NCBI GenBank assembly: GCA_017858295.1
Contig: JAFMBU010000005.1
Location: forward strand, 1 to 29,440
DNA length: 29,440 nt
Direction: 5' to 3'
Source of the DNA: Porticoccaceae bacterium
Lineage (GTDB): Bacteria > Pseudomonadota > Gammaproteobacteria > Pseudomonadales > Porticoccaceae
The notes below the pieces were generated by a model. The model was not told the DNA's origin and made no database searches. It was given only the letters and a program-made list of their open reading frames with translations. A program made the position numbers and the translations under genes. This document shows positions 16,600-24,092 of the stretch, piece by piece; within the stretch, counting starts at the first letter, position 1, and the number at the start of each line of letters is the position of its first letter.

Positions 16600-16613
16600 T
16601 TTAGTTGATGGCT

Positions 16614-17417
16614 CTACTTGACGTTTCCTAGATGCTTGGAAATTACCTTTAGAGTTGGCTTAACTAGCTTGGGGGTGCAGGCCACTATATGGCCAGATTC
16701 CAAGAACTTCTCGCCACCTTGAAAATCACTCACCATACCGCCAGCCTCACGAACCAAAAGTGCACCAGCTGCTATATCCCAAGGCTTTAAATACATTTCC
16801 CAGTAAGCGTCCATACGTCCCGCCGCAACATAGGCTAGATCCAGCGCGGCAGCACCCATACGACGGATCCCCGATGAGTTAGTCGCAAGCTCATGCATCG
16901 ATTTCAGGTAGCCGTCCATATGATCGAAAGAGGGCGAGCTAAAAGGAACACCTGTGGCGTAGAGCGCGCCCACTTCACTGGCGCGACCCGATACACGAAT
17001 ACGGCGGCCATTGAGCTTGGCCCCATCACCGCGACTGGCGGTAAATTCTTCGTGCTTAAAGGGTTCGACAATCACCGCGTGCTCAAGCTTGCCTTTAATG
17101 CGGCAGGCGATTGAGATGGCGACATGGGGTATGCCGCGAACAAAATTGGTAGTGCCGTCCAATGGATCGATAATCCATTCCACATCACTGTCGGGGTTAC
17201 CGCTGACGCCACTCTCTTCACAGAGGAAGCGATGGTCTGGGTAAGCCTTGGAGATATGGTAAATAATCGTCTCTTCGGAGCGTCTATCAACTTCAGTGAC
17301 AAAGTCGTGGCGACCTTTCTCGTCGACCTTTACCAGGTCGAGGTTGTCGGCAGATTTTACAATCATTTCGCCCGCACTGCGCGCAGCACGCAGGGCAATA
17401 TTAACCATAGGTTGCAT
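16614..17417 (-). CDS. suhB: Inositol-1-monophosphatase family protein SuhB
   Basis: SuhB hydrolyses inositol monophosphate in vitro and, in E. coli, is part of the Nus antitermination complex on rRNA operons. I chose the ATG at 17417, giving 267 residues beginning MQPMVNIALRAARSAGEMI, which matches the known E. coli N-terminus (MHPMLNIAVRAARKAG). The open frame extends 39 codons further to 17534, but those residues look nothing like the family and cover the promoter region. Metal ligands are E67 (CEESG), D84 and D87 (IDPLDGTTNF, 83-92) and D214 (KPWDIAAGA). It is divergent from trmJ, as in Pseudomonas. Confidence 0.95.
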   Translation of the reverse strand: MQPMVNIALRAARSAGEMIVKSADNLDLVKVDEKGRHDFVTEVDRRSEETIIYHISKAYPDHRFLCEESGVSGNPDSDVEWIIDPLDGTTNFVRGIPHVAISIACRIKGKLEHAVIVEPFKHEEFTASRGDGAKLNGRRIRVSGRASEVGALYATGVPFSSPSFDHMDGYLKSMHELATNSSGIRRMGAAALDLAYVAAGRMDAYWEMYLKPWDIAAGALLVREAGGMVSDFQGGEKFLESGHIVACTPKLVKPTLKVISKHLGNVK

Positions 17418-17488
17418 GTTAGATTTTCCAAGTGACTTAAAGAGCGCCGGCATTGTACCAGAACTAATGTGCCAGAGAAGACTGATTC

Positions 17489-17497
17489 TGCTACACT
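17489..17497 (+). promoter_or_regulatory. Candidate extended -10 of trmJ
   Basis: TGC followed by TACACT (17492-17497) forms an extended -10 about 60 bases before the trmJ start. No good -35 is seen. The 140-base divergent gap 17418-17557 must also hold the suhB promoter, which I could not identify. Confidence 0.35.
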
Positions 17498-17557
17498 CGC
17501 GGCCGTTTTTTGGCGCTCGATAAATAGCGACCATTGGAGAGATAAAAGAGGTGACAA

Positions 17558-18304
17558 GTGTCTATATCTGAGCGTCAGGCAAATATCCGTATTGTGTTAG
17601 TCAATACGACCCATCCCGGCAATATTGGCGGCGCTGCGCGAGCCATGAAAAATATGGGCTTGGCGGAATTGTATTTGGTTCAGCCCCGGGAATATCCCGC
17701 GCCACGAGCGGTATGGCGTGCAGCTGGCGCTCGCGATGTGCTGGCCAATGCGACCATTGTTGAGTCTGTAGATGAAGCCATTGCCGACTGTGCTCTGGTG
17801 GTTGGCACCAGTGCTCGAGAGAGACGCATCCCCTGGCCACTGCTTAATCCCCGAGAATGCGGTGAGAAAATTTACAGCGAAGCAGCGGTGCATAAAACCG
17901 CGCTATTGTTTGGGCGCGAAGATCGCGGACTGACCAATGATGAGCTGCAAAAGTGTCACTACCATGTGCATATCCCTTCCAATCCTGACTACAGCTCGCT
18001 AAATCTGGCCACTGCTGTGCAGGTGCTGGCTTATGAGATTCGTATGGCCAGCCTCGCCGACGAGCAGGGCAATTTGCCCTCACTCAGCGAGTGGGATCAG
18101 CCGCCAGTGACAGCTGGTGATCTGGAGTTTTTCCATGAACATCTGGCCACCACTATGGCTGAATTACAATTTTATGATCCGGAAAATCCAAAGCAGCTTT
18201 TAACCCGCATGCGCAGGTTATTTAATCGCGTGCGCATGGACCAAATGGAAGTTTCCATACTTCGTGGTCTGTTGTCTGCGGTACAGCGTAAAATCACCAA
18301 ATAA
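17558..18304 (+). CDS. trmJ: tRNA (cytidine/uridine-2'-O-)-methyltransferase TrmJ
   Basis: TrmJ methylates the ribose at position 32 of several tRNAs using S-adenosylmethionine. The 248 residues form an N-terminal SPOUT domain (about 8-165) with the family motifs VLVNTTHPGNIGGAARAMKN (13-32), LLFGREDRGLTNDEL (116-130) and IPSNPDYSSLNLATAV (139-154), which makes the trefoil-knot cofactor pocket. A helical C-terminal extension follows. The start is GTG with AGAGG six bases upstream. It precedes iscR by 135 bases; in Pseudomonas cysE normally lies between them, and it is missing here. Confidence 0.95.
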   Translation: MSISERQANIRIVLVNTTHPGNIGGAARAMKNMGLAELYLVQPREYPAPRAVWRAAGARDVLANATIVESVDEAIADCALVVGTSARERRIPWPLLNPRECGEKIYSEAAVHKTALLFGREDRGLTNDELQKCHYHVHIPSNPDYSSLNLATAVQVLAYEIRMASLADEQGNLPSLSEWDQPPVTAGDLEFFHEHLATTMAELQFYDPENPKQLLTRMRRLFNRVRMDQMEVSILRGLLSAVQRKITK

Positions 18305-18379
18305 CAGTGACAGCGTTGTTTTGAGTGACAGATTTCAGTGTTAAAAGAGTTGTTTTAAGAGCCACTTCAGGGAATCTGT

Positions 18380-18404
18380 TTACTTGACTAAAATAGTCGG
18401 GTAT
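18380..18404 (+). promoter_or_regulatory. Type 1 IscR-binding site controlling the isc operon
   Basis: The 25-base site reads TTACTTGACT AAAAT AGTCGGGTAT. Against the E. coli type 1 consensus as I remember it (ATASYYGACT-RWWWY-AGTCRRSTAT) it matches at 24 of 25 positions; only the first base differs. It covers the -35 hexamer and part of the spacer of the iscR promoter, as expected for repression by [2Fe-2S]-IscR. Confidence 0.85.
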
Positions 18405-18412
18405 TGGATAAT
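18384..18412 (+). promoter_or_regulatory. Sigma70 promoter of the isc operon
   Basis: TTGACT (18384-18389) and GATAAT (18407-18412) are separated by exactly 17 bases. Both hexamers match consensus at five of six positions. Transcription would start near 18419, giving a leader of about 20 bases with a GGTG ribosome site before the iscR ATG. Upstream (18305-18380) there are two copies of GTTGTTTT-AG at 18315 and 18349 and an AT-rich inverted repeat TTAAAA/TTTTAA (18341-18358) of unknown meaning. Confidence 0.8.
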
Positions 18413-18439
18413 TCGCCCCTGACTTAAATAGGTGTACTG

Positions 18440-18916
18440 ATGCGACTGACAACTAAGGGGCGATATGCGGTAACCGCGATGCTGGATCTCACCATCCACT
18501 GCGATGACAAACCCGTGTCCCTGTCTGAAATATCTCAACGCCAATCCATTTCACTGTCGTACCTTGAACAGCTTTTTTCAAAGCTGCGGCAGTCTGAATT
18601 GGTTAACAGCGTGCGCGGTCCAGGCGGTGGGTACCGTCTAGGCCGATCGAGCGAGACTATTTTTATCGCGGAAATCATCGACGCAGTGAATGAGTCGGTG
18701 GATACCACTAACTGCCAGGGCAAAGGTGACTGCCAGGGTGGTGAGATTTGTCTGACCCACTCGCTCTGGGATCAGTTGAGCAATGAGATTCATAATTTTT
18801 TGAACGCGATTTCTCTGGCCGATCTAGTGGCCCGCCGCGACGTAAAAAGTATTGCCCAGCGCCAGGTTGAGCAATTATTAATTTTAAATGAAAGCCCGCA
18901 GGCTGGTGCCTGCTGA
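18440..18916 (+). CDS. iscR: Fe-S cluster-sensing transcription regulator IscR
   Basis: IscR is an Rrf2-family regulator that binds [2Fe-2S] and represses the isc operon when clusters are plentiful. The 158 residues contain a winged helix (MRLTTKGRYAVTAMLDL onward, with recognition helix ISLSYLEQLFSKLR at 37-50), the wing VRGPGGGYRLGR (58-69), and the cluster ligands C92, C98 and C104 with H107, at the same numbers as in E. coli. All ligands are intact, so it should switch between type 1 and type 2 sites. It is the first gene of the operon, 14 bases before iscS, and is probably self-repressed through the site at 18380-18404. Confidence 0.97.
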   Translation: MRLTTKGRYAVTAMLDLTIHCDDKPVSLSEISQRQSISLSYLEQLFSKLRQSELVNSVRGPGGGYRLGRSSETIFIAEIIDAVNESVDTTNCQGKGDCQGGEICLTHSLWDQLSNEIHNFLNAISLADLVARRDVKSIAQRQVEQLLILNESPQAGAC

Positions 18917-18930
18917 AACTGGAGTAGTAA

Positions 18931-20145
18931 ATGAGTCTTCCAATTTATCTCGACTACGCAGCAACCACACCGGTTGATCCTGCAGTTGCAGACAAAATGA
19001 TGCAGTACCTGACGCCATCAGGTCATTTCGGCAACCCCGCGTCGCGCTCTCACACCTTTGGTTGGGAAGCGGAAGCCGCAGTAGAGGACGCCCGTGAAGA
19101 AGTGGCCAAGATGATAGGTGCCGATCCCCGTGAAATCGTCTGGACCTCCGGTGCCACAGAAGCCAACAATCTTGGTATCAAAGGCTGCGCACACTTTAAT
19201 CAGCGCAAAGGTAAGCACGTTATTACCTCGCGCATTGAACACAAAGCGGTTCTCGACACCTGTCGACAACTCGAGCGTGAAGGGTTCGAGGTAACTTACC
19301 TAGATCCAGATTCCAGTGGTTTGATTCAGCCACAGATGGTTGCCGATGCGATTCGCGAAGACACCACTGTTGTCTCGATTATGCACGTCAACAATGAAAT
19401 CGGAACCTTAAATGACATAGCCGCCATCGGTGCTATCTGTCGTGAGAAGAAAGTGTTTTTCCATGTAGACTCAGCCCAGAGCGCAGGCAAAACCCCAATC
19501 GATGTCGAGGCCATGAAGGTGGATATGATGTCCTTCTCGGCACATAAAATTTATGGCCCCAAAGGTATTGGTGCACTCTATGTTCGTCGCAAGCCGCGCG
19601 TTCGTATTGAGGCACAGATGCACGGTGGTGGTCATGAGCGCGGTATGCGCTCTGGCACTTTGGCTACGCATCAGATTGCCGCCATGGGTGAAGCCTTTCG
19701 CATCGCCGGCGAAGTGCTGGCTGAAGAGTCTGCTCGCATCACTGTGCTGCGCAAGCGTCTCTGGGACGGTGTCTCGGATATGGAAGAGGTCTACCTCAAC
19801 GGTTCCGCCACTCAGCATGTGCCGGGAATCGTCAATATTAGTTTTGCTTTTGTAGAGGGCGAATCCCTGATTATGGCGCTGCGCGATCTTGCCGTGTCTT
19901 CAGGTTCGGCCTGTACGTCTGCCAGTCTTGAGCCTTCCTACGTGCTGCGTGCATTGGGTCTCAATGATGAAATGGCGCATAGCTCAATTCGCTTTAGTAT
20001 CGGTCGCTACACCACCGAACAGGATATAGATGCAGCGATTGAAAAAGTGCGCCATGCAGTAACCAAATTACGCGAGCTCTCGCCGCTCTGGGATATGTTC
20101 AAAGACGGCGTTGATTTAAGCAAAGTAGAGTGGGCTGCCCACTAA
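18931..20145 (+). CDS. iscS: Cysteine desulfurase IscS
   Basis: IscS is a pyridoxal-phosphate enzyme that takes sulfur from cysteine and passes it to IscU and to tRNA-thiolation partners. The 404 residues match E. coli in length. The cofactor lysine is K206 in SFSAHKIYGPKG, and the persulfide cysteine is C328 in SSGSACTSASLEPSYVL, both at the E. coli positions. The N-terminus IYLDYAATTPVDP and the C-terminal tail are typical. The ribosome site GGAG precedes the ATG. The last codons form a compact hairpin (20129-20143) before iscU. Confidence 0.98.
   Translation: MSLPIYLDYAATTPVDPAVADKMMQYLTPSGHFGNPASRSHTFGWEAEAAVEDAREEVAKMIGADPREIVWTSGATEANNLGIKGCAHFNQRKGKHVITSRIEHKAVLDTCRQLEREGFEVTYLDPDSSGLIQPQMVADAIREDTTVVSIMHVNNEIGTLNDIAAIGAICREKKVFFHVDSAQSAGKTPIDVEAMKVDMMSFSAHKIYGPKGIGALYVRRKPRVRIEAQMHGGGHERGMRSGTLATHQIAAMGEAFRIAGEVLAEESARITVLRKRLWDGVSDMEEVYLNGSATQHVPGIVNISFAFVEGESLIMALRDLAVSSGSACTSASLEPSYVLRALGLNDEMAHSSIRFSIGRYTTEQDIDAAIEKVRHAVTKLRELSPLWDMFKDGVDLSKVEWAAH
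20129..20143 (+). repeat. Hairpin at the end of iscS
   Basis: AGTGGG/CCCACT pair around CTG (20129-20143), spanning the final iscS codons and the stop. A run of six T residues begins nine bases later (20153-20158), too far for a standard terminator. It may be an mRNA processing or stabilising element between iscS and iscU. Confidence 0.4.
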
Positions 20146-20192
20146 ATACGGCTTTTTTACAAATTTGAAAGACTAAATAAGGAGTCATCAAC

Positions 20193-20576
20193 ATGGCTTA
20201 CAGCGAAAAAGTAATAGATCACTACGAAAACCCACGCAATGTCGGCAAACTTGACGACAGCTCAAAAAATGTCGGCACTGGAATGGTCGGTGCACCTGCC
20301 TGTGGTGACGTTATGCGTCTGCAGATTCAGGTTAACGGCGACGGCATTATTGAAGATGCCAAGTTCAAAACCTACGGCTGTGGTTCGGCGATTGCGTCGA
20401 GCTCACTGCTCACTGAATGGGTGAAAGGCAAGCATATAGACGATGCTGCTGAGATTAAGAACACTGAAATCGCCGAAGAGTTGGCTCTGCCACCGGTTAA
20501 GATTCACTGTTCAGTGCTCGCTGAAGATGCAATTAAAGCAGCAGTTCGCGACATTCGAGAAAAGCAGGGGAGCTAA
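20193..20576 (+). CDS. iscU: Iron-sulfur cluster scaffold protein IscU
   Basis: IscU is the scaffold on which [2Fe-2S] clusters are built before HscA-HscB move them to target proteins. The 127 residues carry the ligands C37, D39, C63 and C106 at the E. coli numbers, and the HscA-recognition motif LPPVK at 99-103. The start has a strong AAGGAGT ribosome site. It lies 47 bases after iscS and is followed after nine bases by iscA. Confidence 0.98.
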   Translation: MAYSEKVIDHYENPRNVGKLDDSSKNVGTGMVGAPACGDVMRLQIQVNGDGIIEDAKFKTYGCGSAIASSSLLTEWVKGKHIDDAAEIKNTEIAEELALPPVKIHCSVLAEDAIKAAVRDIREKQGS

Positions 20577-20585
20577 CTAGCGGCC

Positions 20586-20909
20586 ATGGCTATCACAATG
20601 ACAGCAGCTGCTGAGCAGCATGTAAATAAACACTTGGCTCATCGCGCCAAAGGTGTTGGCATCCGCTTGGGTGTCCGCACTACCGGCTGCTCGGGTCTCT
20701 CCTACGTACTGGAGTTCGTCGACAGCACTGAAGCCGAAGACGCAGTATTTCAGTGTGGCGATGTGAAGCTGGTGATCGACCCGAAAAGTCTGCTCTATCT
20801 CGATGGCACCGAATTGGATTATGTCAAAGAGGGGCTCAATGAAGGCTTTGAGTTTAAGAATCCCAACGTAAAAGACGAATGTGGCTGTGGAGAGAGCTTC
20901 CATATTTAG
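20586..20909 (+). CDS. iscA: A-type iron-sulfur carrier IscA
   Basis: IscA binds iron or [4Fe-4S]/[2Fe-2S] clusters and helps deliver them to apo-proteins. The 107 residues hold the three conserved cysteines C35 (TTGCSGLSY), C99 and C101 (DECGCGESF). The ribosome site before the ATG is weak, so translation may depend on coupling with iscU, whose stop is nine bases upstream. Terminator-like hairpins begin one base after its stop codon and separate it from hscB. Confidence 0.97.
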   Translation: MAITMTAAAEQHVNKHLAHRAKGVGIRLGVRTTGCSGLSYVLEFVDSTEAEDAVFQCGDVKLVIDPKSLLYLDGTELDYVKEGLNEGFEFKNPNVKDECGCGESFHI

Positions 20910-20933
20910 AGCTGTCATAGAGACAGCTTTTAT
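20910..20933 (+). terminator. Terminator-like hairpin between iscA and hscB
   Basis: AGCTGTC (20910-20916) and GACAGCT (20922-20928) form a seven-base stem with loop ATAGA, followed directly by TTTAT. The stem has only moderate GC, so read-through into hscBA is expected; it would lower the chaperone and ferredoxin genes relative to iscRSUA. Confidence 0.65.
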
Positions 20934-20938
20934 ACAGT

Positions 20939-20964
20939 GAGCTCCATATAAAGAGCACTTTTAT
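20939..20964 (+). terminator. Second, weaker terminator-like hairpin before hscB
   Basis: GAGCTC (20939-20944) and GAGCAC (20953-20958) pair with one mismatch around an eight-base AT-rich loop and are followed by TTTTATCTTT. It backs up the first hairpin. The remaining bases to 21011 show no clear promoter for hscB. Confidence 0.4.
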
Positions 20965-21011
20965 CTTTAACGTTTTGTACCGCAGCAACAATCACCTTTG
21001 GGTTTAATAAA

Positions 21012-21560
21012 GTGGTTTTATCGGCAACACTTTTCGAATCGAGCAATTTCTTTGCGTTATTTTCTCTGCCTTCTGGCTGGCAAATTGACCGCGGCTTGCT
21101 CGACGCCCGCTACCGCAAATTACAGCAGGAGTTTCATCCGGACCGTTTCGCCAGCAAAGGCGATGTGGATAAGCGACTGGCACTACAGACCACCTCGCTG
21201 ATCAATCAGGCCTACGAAACTCTCAAATCCCCTCTTAAGCGTGCCCAGTATCTTTTAGAGTTAGAGGATCTCGACGCCGCTCAGGAAAGCCATATCACCA
21301 GTGATGGCCAGTTTCTGATGCAGCAGATCGAATTCCGCGAAACCTTGGGTGATTTGAATGAAACTGCCGATCCAATCACTGCACTGGATACCATGCGTAG
21401 GGATGTGCAGAGCCAGTACCTGCAGTTACAGAACGATTTTGAGGCGCAACACCTGGCCGGCAATTATACTGACGCCCTGGATACAGTGGCTAAAATGCAA
21501 TTCTTCTCCAAGCTGCTGGACGAAATCGATCAGCGCGAAGAAGAGTTAGAGGACTTTTAA
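21012..21560 (+). CDS. hscB: Fe-S protein assembly co-chaperone HscB
   Basis: HscB is a J-domain protein that brings IscU to HscA and stimulates its ATPase. The 182 residues begin with the J domain (about 10-85) carrying the HPD motif at 42-44 (QEFHPDRFASKG), and the C-terminal three-helix IscU-binding domain ends EEELEDF, like E. coli. The start appears to be GTG at 21012; no ATG or strong ribosome site fits better, and the first ten residues precede the conserved NFFALFSLP, so the true start could be slightly different. It lies 102 bases after iscA and is followed by hscA after three bases. Confidence 0.94.
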   Translation: MVLSATLFESSNFFALFSLPSGWQIDRGLLDARYRKLQQEFHPDRFASKGDVDKRLALQTTSLINQAYETLKSPLKRAQYLLELEDLDAAQESHITSDGQFLMQQIEFRETLGDLNETADPITALDTMRRDVQSQYLQLQNDFEAQHLAGNYTDALDTVAKMQFFSKLLDEIDQREEELEDF

Positions 21561-21563
21561 ACC

Positions 21564-23435
21564 GTGGCATTACTGCAAATTTCAGAACCGGGTCAATCAC
21601 CGCAACCCCATCAGCGCAAACATGCTGTGGGCATTGACCTGGGCACCACCAATTCATTAGTGGCTGCGGTGCGCAGCGGCTCCCCGGAAACACTGGCGGA
21701 CGAGCAGGGCAGGCATCTGCTGCCCTCAGTGGTGCACTACTACAAAGAGGGCGTTAGCTGTATTGGCTACGAAGCCGCTGAGCACAATGTAAGCGATCCG
21801 CTGAATACGTTGACCTCAGTGAAACGTCTTATGGGTCGCGGCCTAGAGGATGTGAAAACCTTTGGCGGTCAACTGCCCTATGAATTTGCTGCCGATGACG
21901 GCGGTATGCCAAAAATTGTTACCGCTGCTGGTTCAGTGAGTCCGATTCAAGTCTCTGCAGAAATTCTACGCAAGCTTGCTGGCCGTGCTGAAATCGCTCT
22001 CGACGGTATGCTGGATGGTGCCGTGATTACCGTGCCAGCCTATTTTGATGATGCCCAGCGTCAGGCCACCAAAGATGCTGCGACGCTCGCAGGTATTAAG
22101 GTACTGCGTCTGCTCAATGAGCCTACAGCAGCGGCCATTGCCTACGGTCTAGATCAGCGCGAAGACAGCACCATTGCAGTTTATGATCTGGGTGGTGGCA
22201 CATTTGATATTTCCATTCTGCGGCTTTCCCGCGGAGTTTTTGAAGTTCTGGCCACTGGCGGCGACTCAGCACTGGGAGGCGATGATTTCGATCGCGCAAT
22301 CGCCGAGTGGATCCGGCAACAGGTGGGGATGGATGAATCCTTAGATCCAATTGAGCAGCGGATTCTGATGGAAACCGCCAAATCAGCCAAAGAAGAGCTC
22401 ACCGATCAGGACTCCGTCGAAATTGAAGTTCTGGACTGGCAGGGCGTGCTGACCCGAGATCAGCTGAACGCATTGATTGACCCCCTCATTGATAAAACCC
22501 TCCGCGCAGCGAAGAAATCTCTGCGCGATGCAGGTGCCAGCACCGATCAGATCAATGAAGTGATTCTGGTGGGTGGCTCGACACGCACACCACGGGTTCA
22601 CGAAAAAGTGGAACAGCTGTTTAAGCGCCAGCCCCATTCGAATCTCGACCCGGATCGCGTTGTCGCCATGGGCGCGGCACTGCAGGCTGAAGTACTGGTA
22701 GGTAATAAGTCTGGCGATGATATGTTGTTGCTCGACGTGATTCCCCTGTCTCTGGGTATTGAGACCATGGGTGGCTTGATCGAGAAAATCATCCACCGCA
22801 ACACCACTATTCCAGTTTCTAAGGCTCAGGAATTTACCACCTTTAAAGATGGTCAAACCGCCATGGCAGTGCATGTTTTACAGGGCGAGCGCGAGCTGGC
22901 CTCAGACTGTCGTTCTCTGGCGCGCTTTGAATTGCGCGGCATACCGCCAATGGTCGCTGGTGGTGCAACTATTCGCGTCGCCTACCAGGTGGACGCCGAT
23001 GGTCTACTGAGCGTTAATGCTCGGGAGATGATCAGCGGTGTTGAGTCCCATATTGAGGTTAAACCCTCCTATGGGCTCGATGAAAATGAAATCACCAGCA
23101 TGTTGCAGGATTCCTTTAGCTACGCCAAAGACGACATGAAAGCCCGGGCGCTGCGTGAGCAGCAGGTCGAGGCAGACCGGATGATTGAAGATCTCGGCGC
23201 GGCACTGGCAAAAGATGGTCGTGCTCTGCTTGATGAGGCTGAATACAATTGCCTTGAAGTGGCGGTCAAAGAATTACAGATAGTGCGTGATAGCAGTACT
23301 GAGCATCGCGTATTGATGCGACAAATTGAATCGGTAGGCAAGGTGAGCGAAGAGTTCGCTGCGCGCCGAATGGATGCCAGCATTAAAAATGCGCTGGCTG
23401 GACAAAGTCTTGATGATGTGGAGAACACCCTTTAA
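21564..23435 (+). CDS. hscA: Fe-S assembly Hsp70 chaperone HscA
   Basis: HscA is a specialised DnaK-type ATPase that binds the LPPVK motif of IscU and drives cluster transfer. The 623 residues contain phosphate loop 1 VGIDLGTTNSLVA (22-34), the second phosphate loop VYDLGGGTFDISIL (about 205-218), the adenosine motif VILVGGSTRTPRV (about 333-345), and a substrate-binding domain from about residue 390 with an EEVD-free C-terminus, as expected for HscA. The start is GTG three bases after hscB. Its stop overlaps the fdx ATG (TAATG), so the products are translationally coupled. Confidence 0.97.
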   Translation: MALLQISEPGQSPQPHQRKHAVGIDLGTTNSLVAAVRSGSPETLADEQGRHLLPSVVHYYKEGVSCIGYEAAEHNVSDPLNTLTSVKRLMGRGLEDVKTFGGQLPYEFAADDGGMPKIVTAAGSVSPIQVSAEILRKLAGRAEIALDGMLDGAVITVPAYFDDAQRQATKDAATLAGIKVLRLLNEPTAAAIAYGLDQREDSTIAVYDLGGGTFDISILRLSRGVFEVLATGGDSALGGDDFDRAIAEWIRQQVGMDESLDPIEQRILMETAKSAKEELTDQDSVEIEVLDWQGVLTRDQLNALIDPLIDKTLRAAKKSLRDAGASTDQINEVILVGGSTRTPRVHEKVEQLFKRQPHSNLDPDRVVAMGAALQAEVLVGNKSGDDMLLLDVIPLSLGIETMGGLIEKIIHRNTTIPVSKAQEFTTFKDGQTAMAVHVLQGERELASDCRSLARFELRGIPPMVAGGATIRVAYQVDADGLLSVNAREMISGVESHIEVKPSYGLDENEITSMLQDSFSYAKDDMKARALREQQVEADRMIEDLGAALAKDGRALLDEAEYNCLEVAVKELQIVRDSSTEHRVLMRQIESVGKVSEEFAARRMDASIKNALAGQSLDDVENTL

Positions 23436-23773
23436 TGGCACGTATAGTATTTTTACCTCACGAAGATCTGTGCCCCGAAGGTGCGGTAGTTGAATCCAAT
23501 CCGGGCGAGAGCGTGTGTCAGGCGGCACTGCGCAACGGCATAGATATAGAACATGCCTGCGAGATGTCATGCGCCTGCACCACTTGCCATGTGCATATTC
23601 GTGAAGGCTTTATGGAGCTGCCCGAGGCCGATGAGCTGGAAGAGGATTTTCTCGATATGGCCTGGGGCGTGGACCCTGATTCACGACTCAGTTGTCAGCT
23701 GATTGCCGACGATGTTGACCTGGTCGTTGAGATCCCTAAATACACTATTAATATGGTTTCGGAGAAACACTGA
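23435..23773 (+). CDS. fdx: ISC-type [2Fe-2S] ferredoxin Fdx
   Basis: This adrenodoxin-like ferredoxin supplies electrons for cluster assembly on IscU. The 112 residues hold the cluster ligands C42, C48, C51 and C87 (HACEMSCACTTCHV and RLSCQL), plus the extra conserved C46. It is coupled to hscA by a one-base overlap and followed after 64 bases by iscX. That gap contains a small CTCCC/GGGAG inverted repeat (23791-23802) without a U-tract. Confidence 0.97.
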   Translation: MARIVFLPHEDLCPEGAVVESNPGESVCQAALRNGIDIEHACEMSCACTTCHVHIREGFMELPEADELEEDFLDMAWGVDPDSRLSCQLIADDVDLVVEIPKYTINMVSEKH

Positions 23774-23837
23774 GCCAGCTGTTTTAAGCTCTCCCTTGGG
23801 AGTGGATTAAGAACGGCAATAAATGGAGTAATAGACT

Positions 23838-24035
23838 ATGCTGAAGTGGACAGATATACAGGATATAGCCATCGAGCTAACGGACAACCATCCGGACGTA
23901 GATCCCCAGTATGTAAATTTTGTCGATCTGCGCAAATGGGTTTTGGCACTGGAAGAGTTTTCCGATGACCCAGACCGCTGCGGAGAGAAAATTCTCGAAG
24001 CAATTCAAATGGCCTGGCTAGATGAGCAAGATTAA
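23838..24035 (+). CDS. iscX: IscX, small acidic regulator of the ISC machinery
   Basis: IscX (YfhJ) binds iron and IscS and tunes cluster assembly. The 65 residues match the family length. The core LKWTDIQDIAIELTDNHPDVDP (2-23) and FVDLRKWVLALEEFSDDP (28-45) contain the acidic residues that bind iron and IscS. The ATG follows a GGAG ribosome site. It is the last recognised isc gene; the GGDEF-EAL gene follows after 57 bases on the same strand with no terminator seen. Confidence 0.95.
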   Translation: MLKWTDIQDIAIELTDNHPDVDPQYVNFVDLRKWVLALEEFSDDPDRCGEKILEAIQMAWLDEQD

Positions 24036-24092
24036 CGCCGCGTTTAGGTGGTAAAAAGCTAAGGCGCGCAGGAAGCGAGACTCAGGCAAAGG

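Noticed and set aside
17418..17534. Longer suhB start giving 39 extra residues
   Set aside because: The extra residues do not resemble SuhB, while MQPMVNIALRAARSAG at 17417 aligns with the known E. coli start. The extension would also cover the divergent promoter region.
22383..22874. Leftward 163-codon open frame opposite hscA
   Set aside because: It lies wholly inside the conserved hscA gene, its translation is rich in His, Cys and Gln with no domain pattern, and it has no ribosome site or room for a promoter. It is a shadow of the hscA codon pattern.
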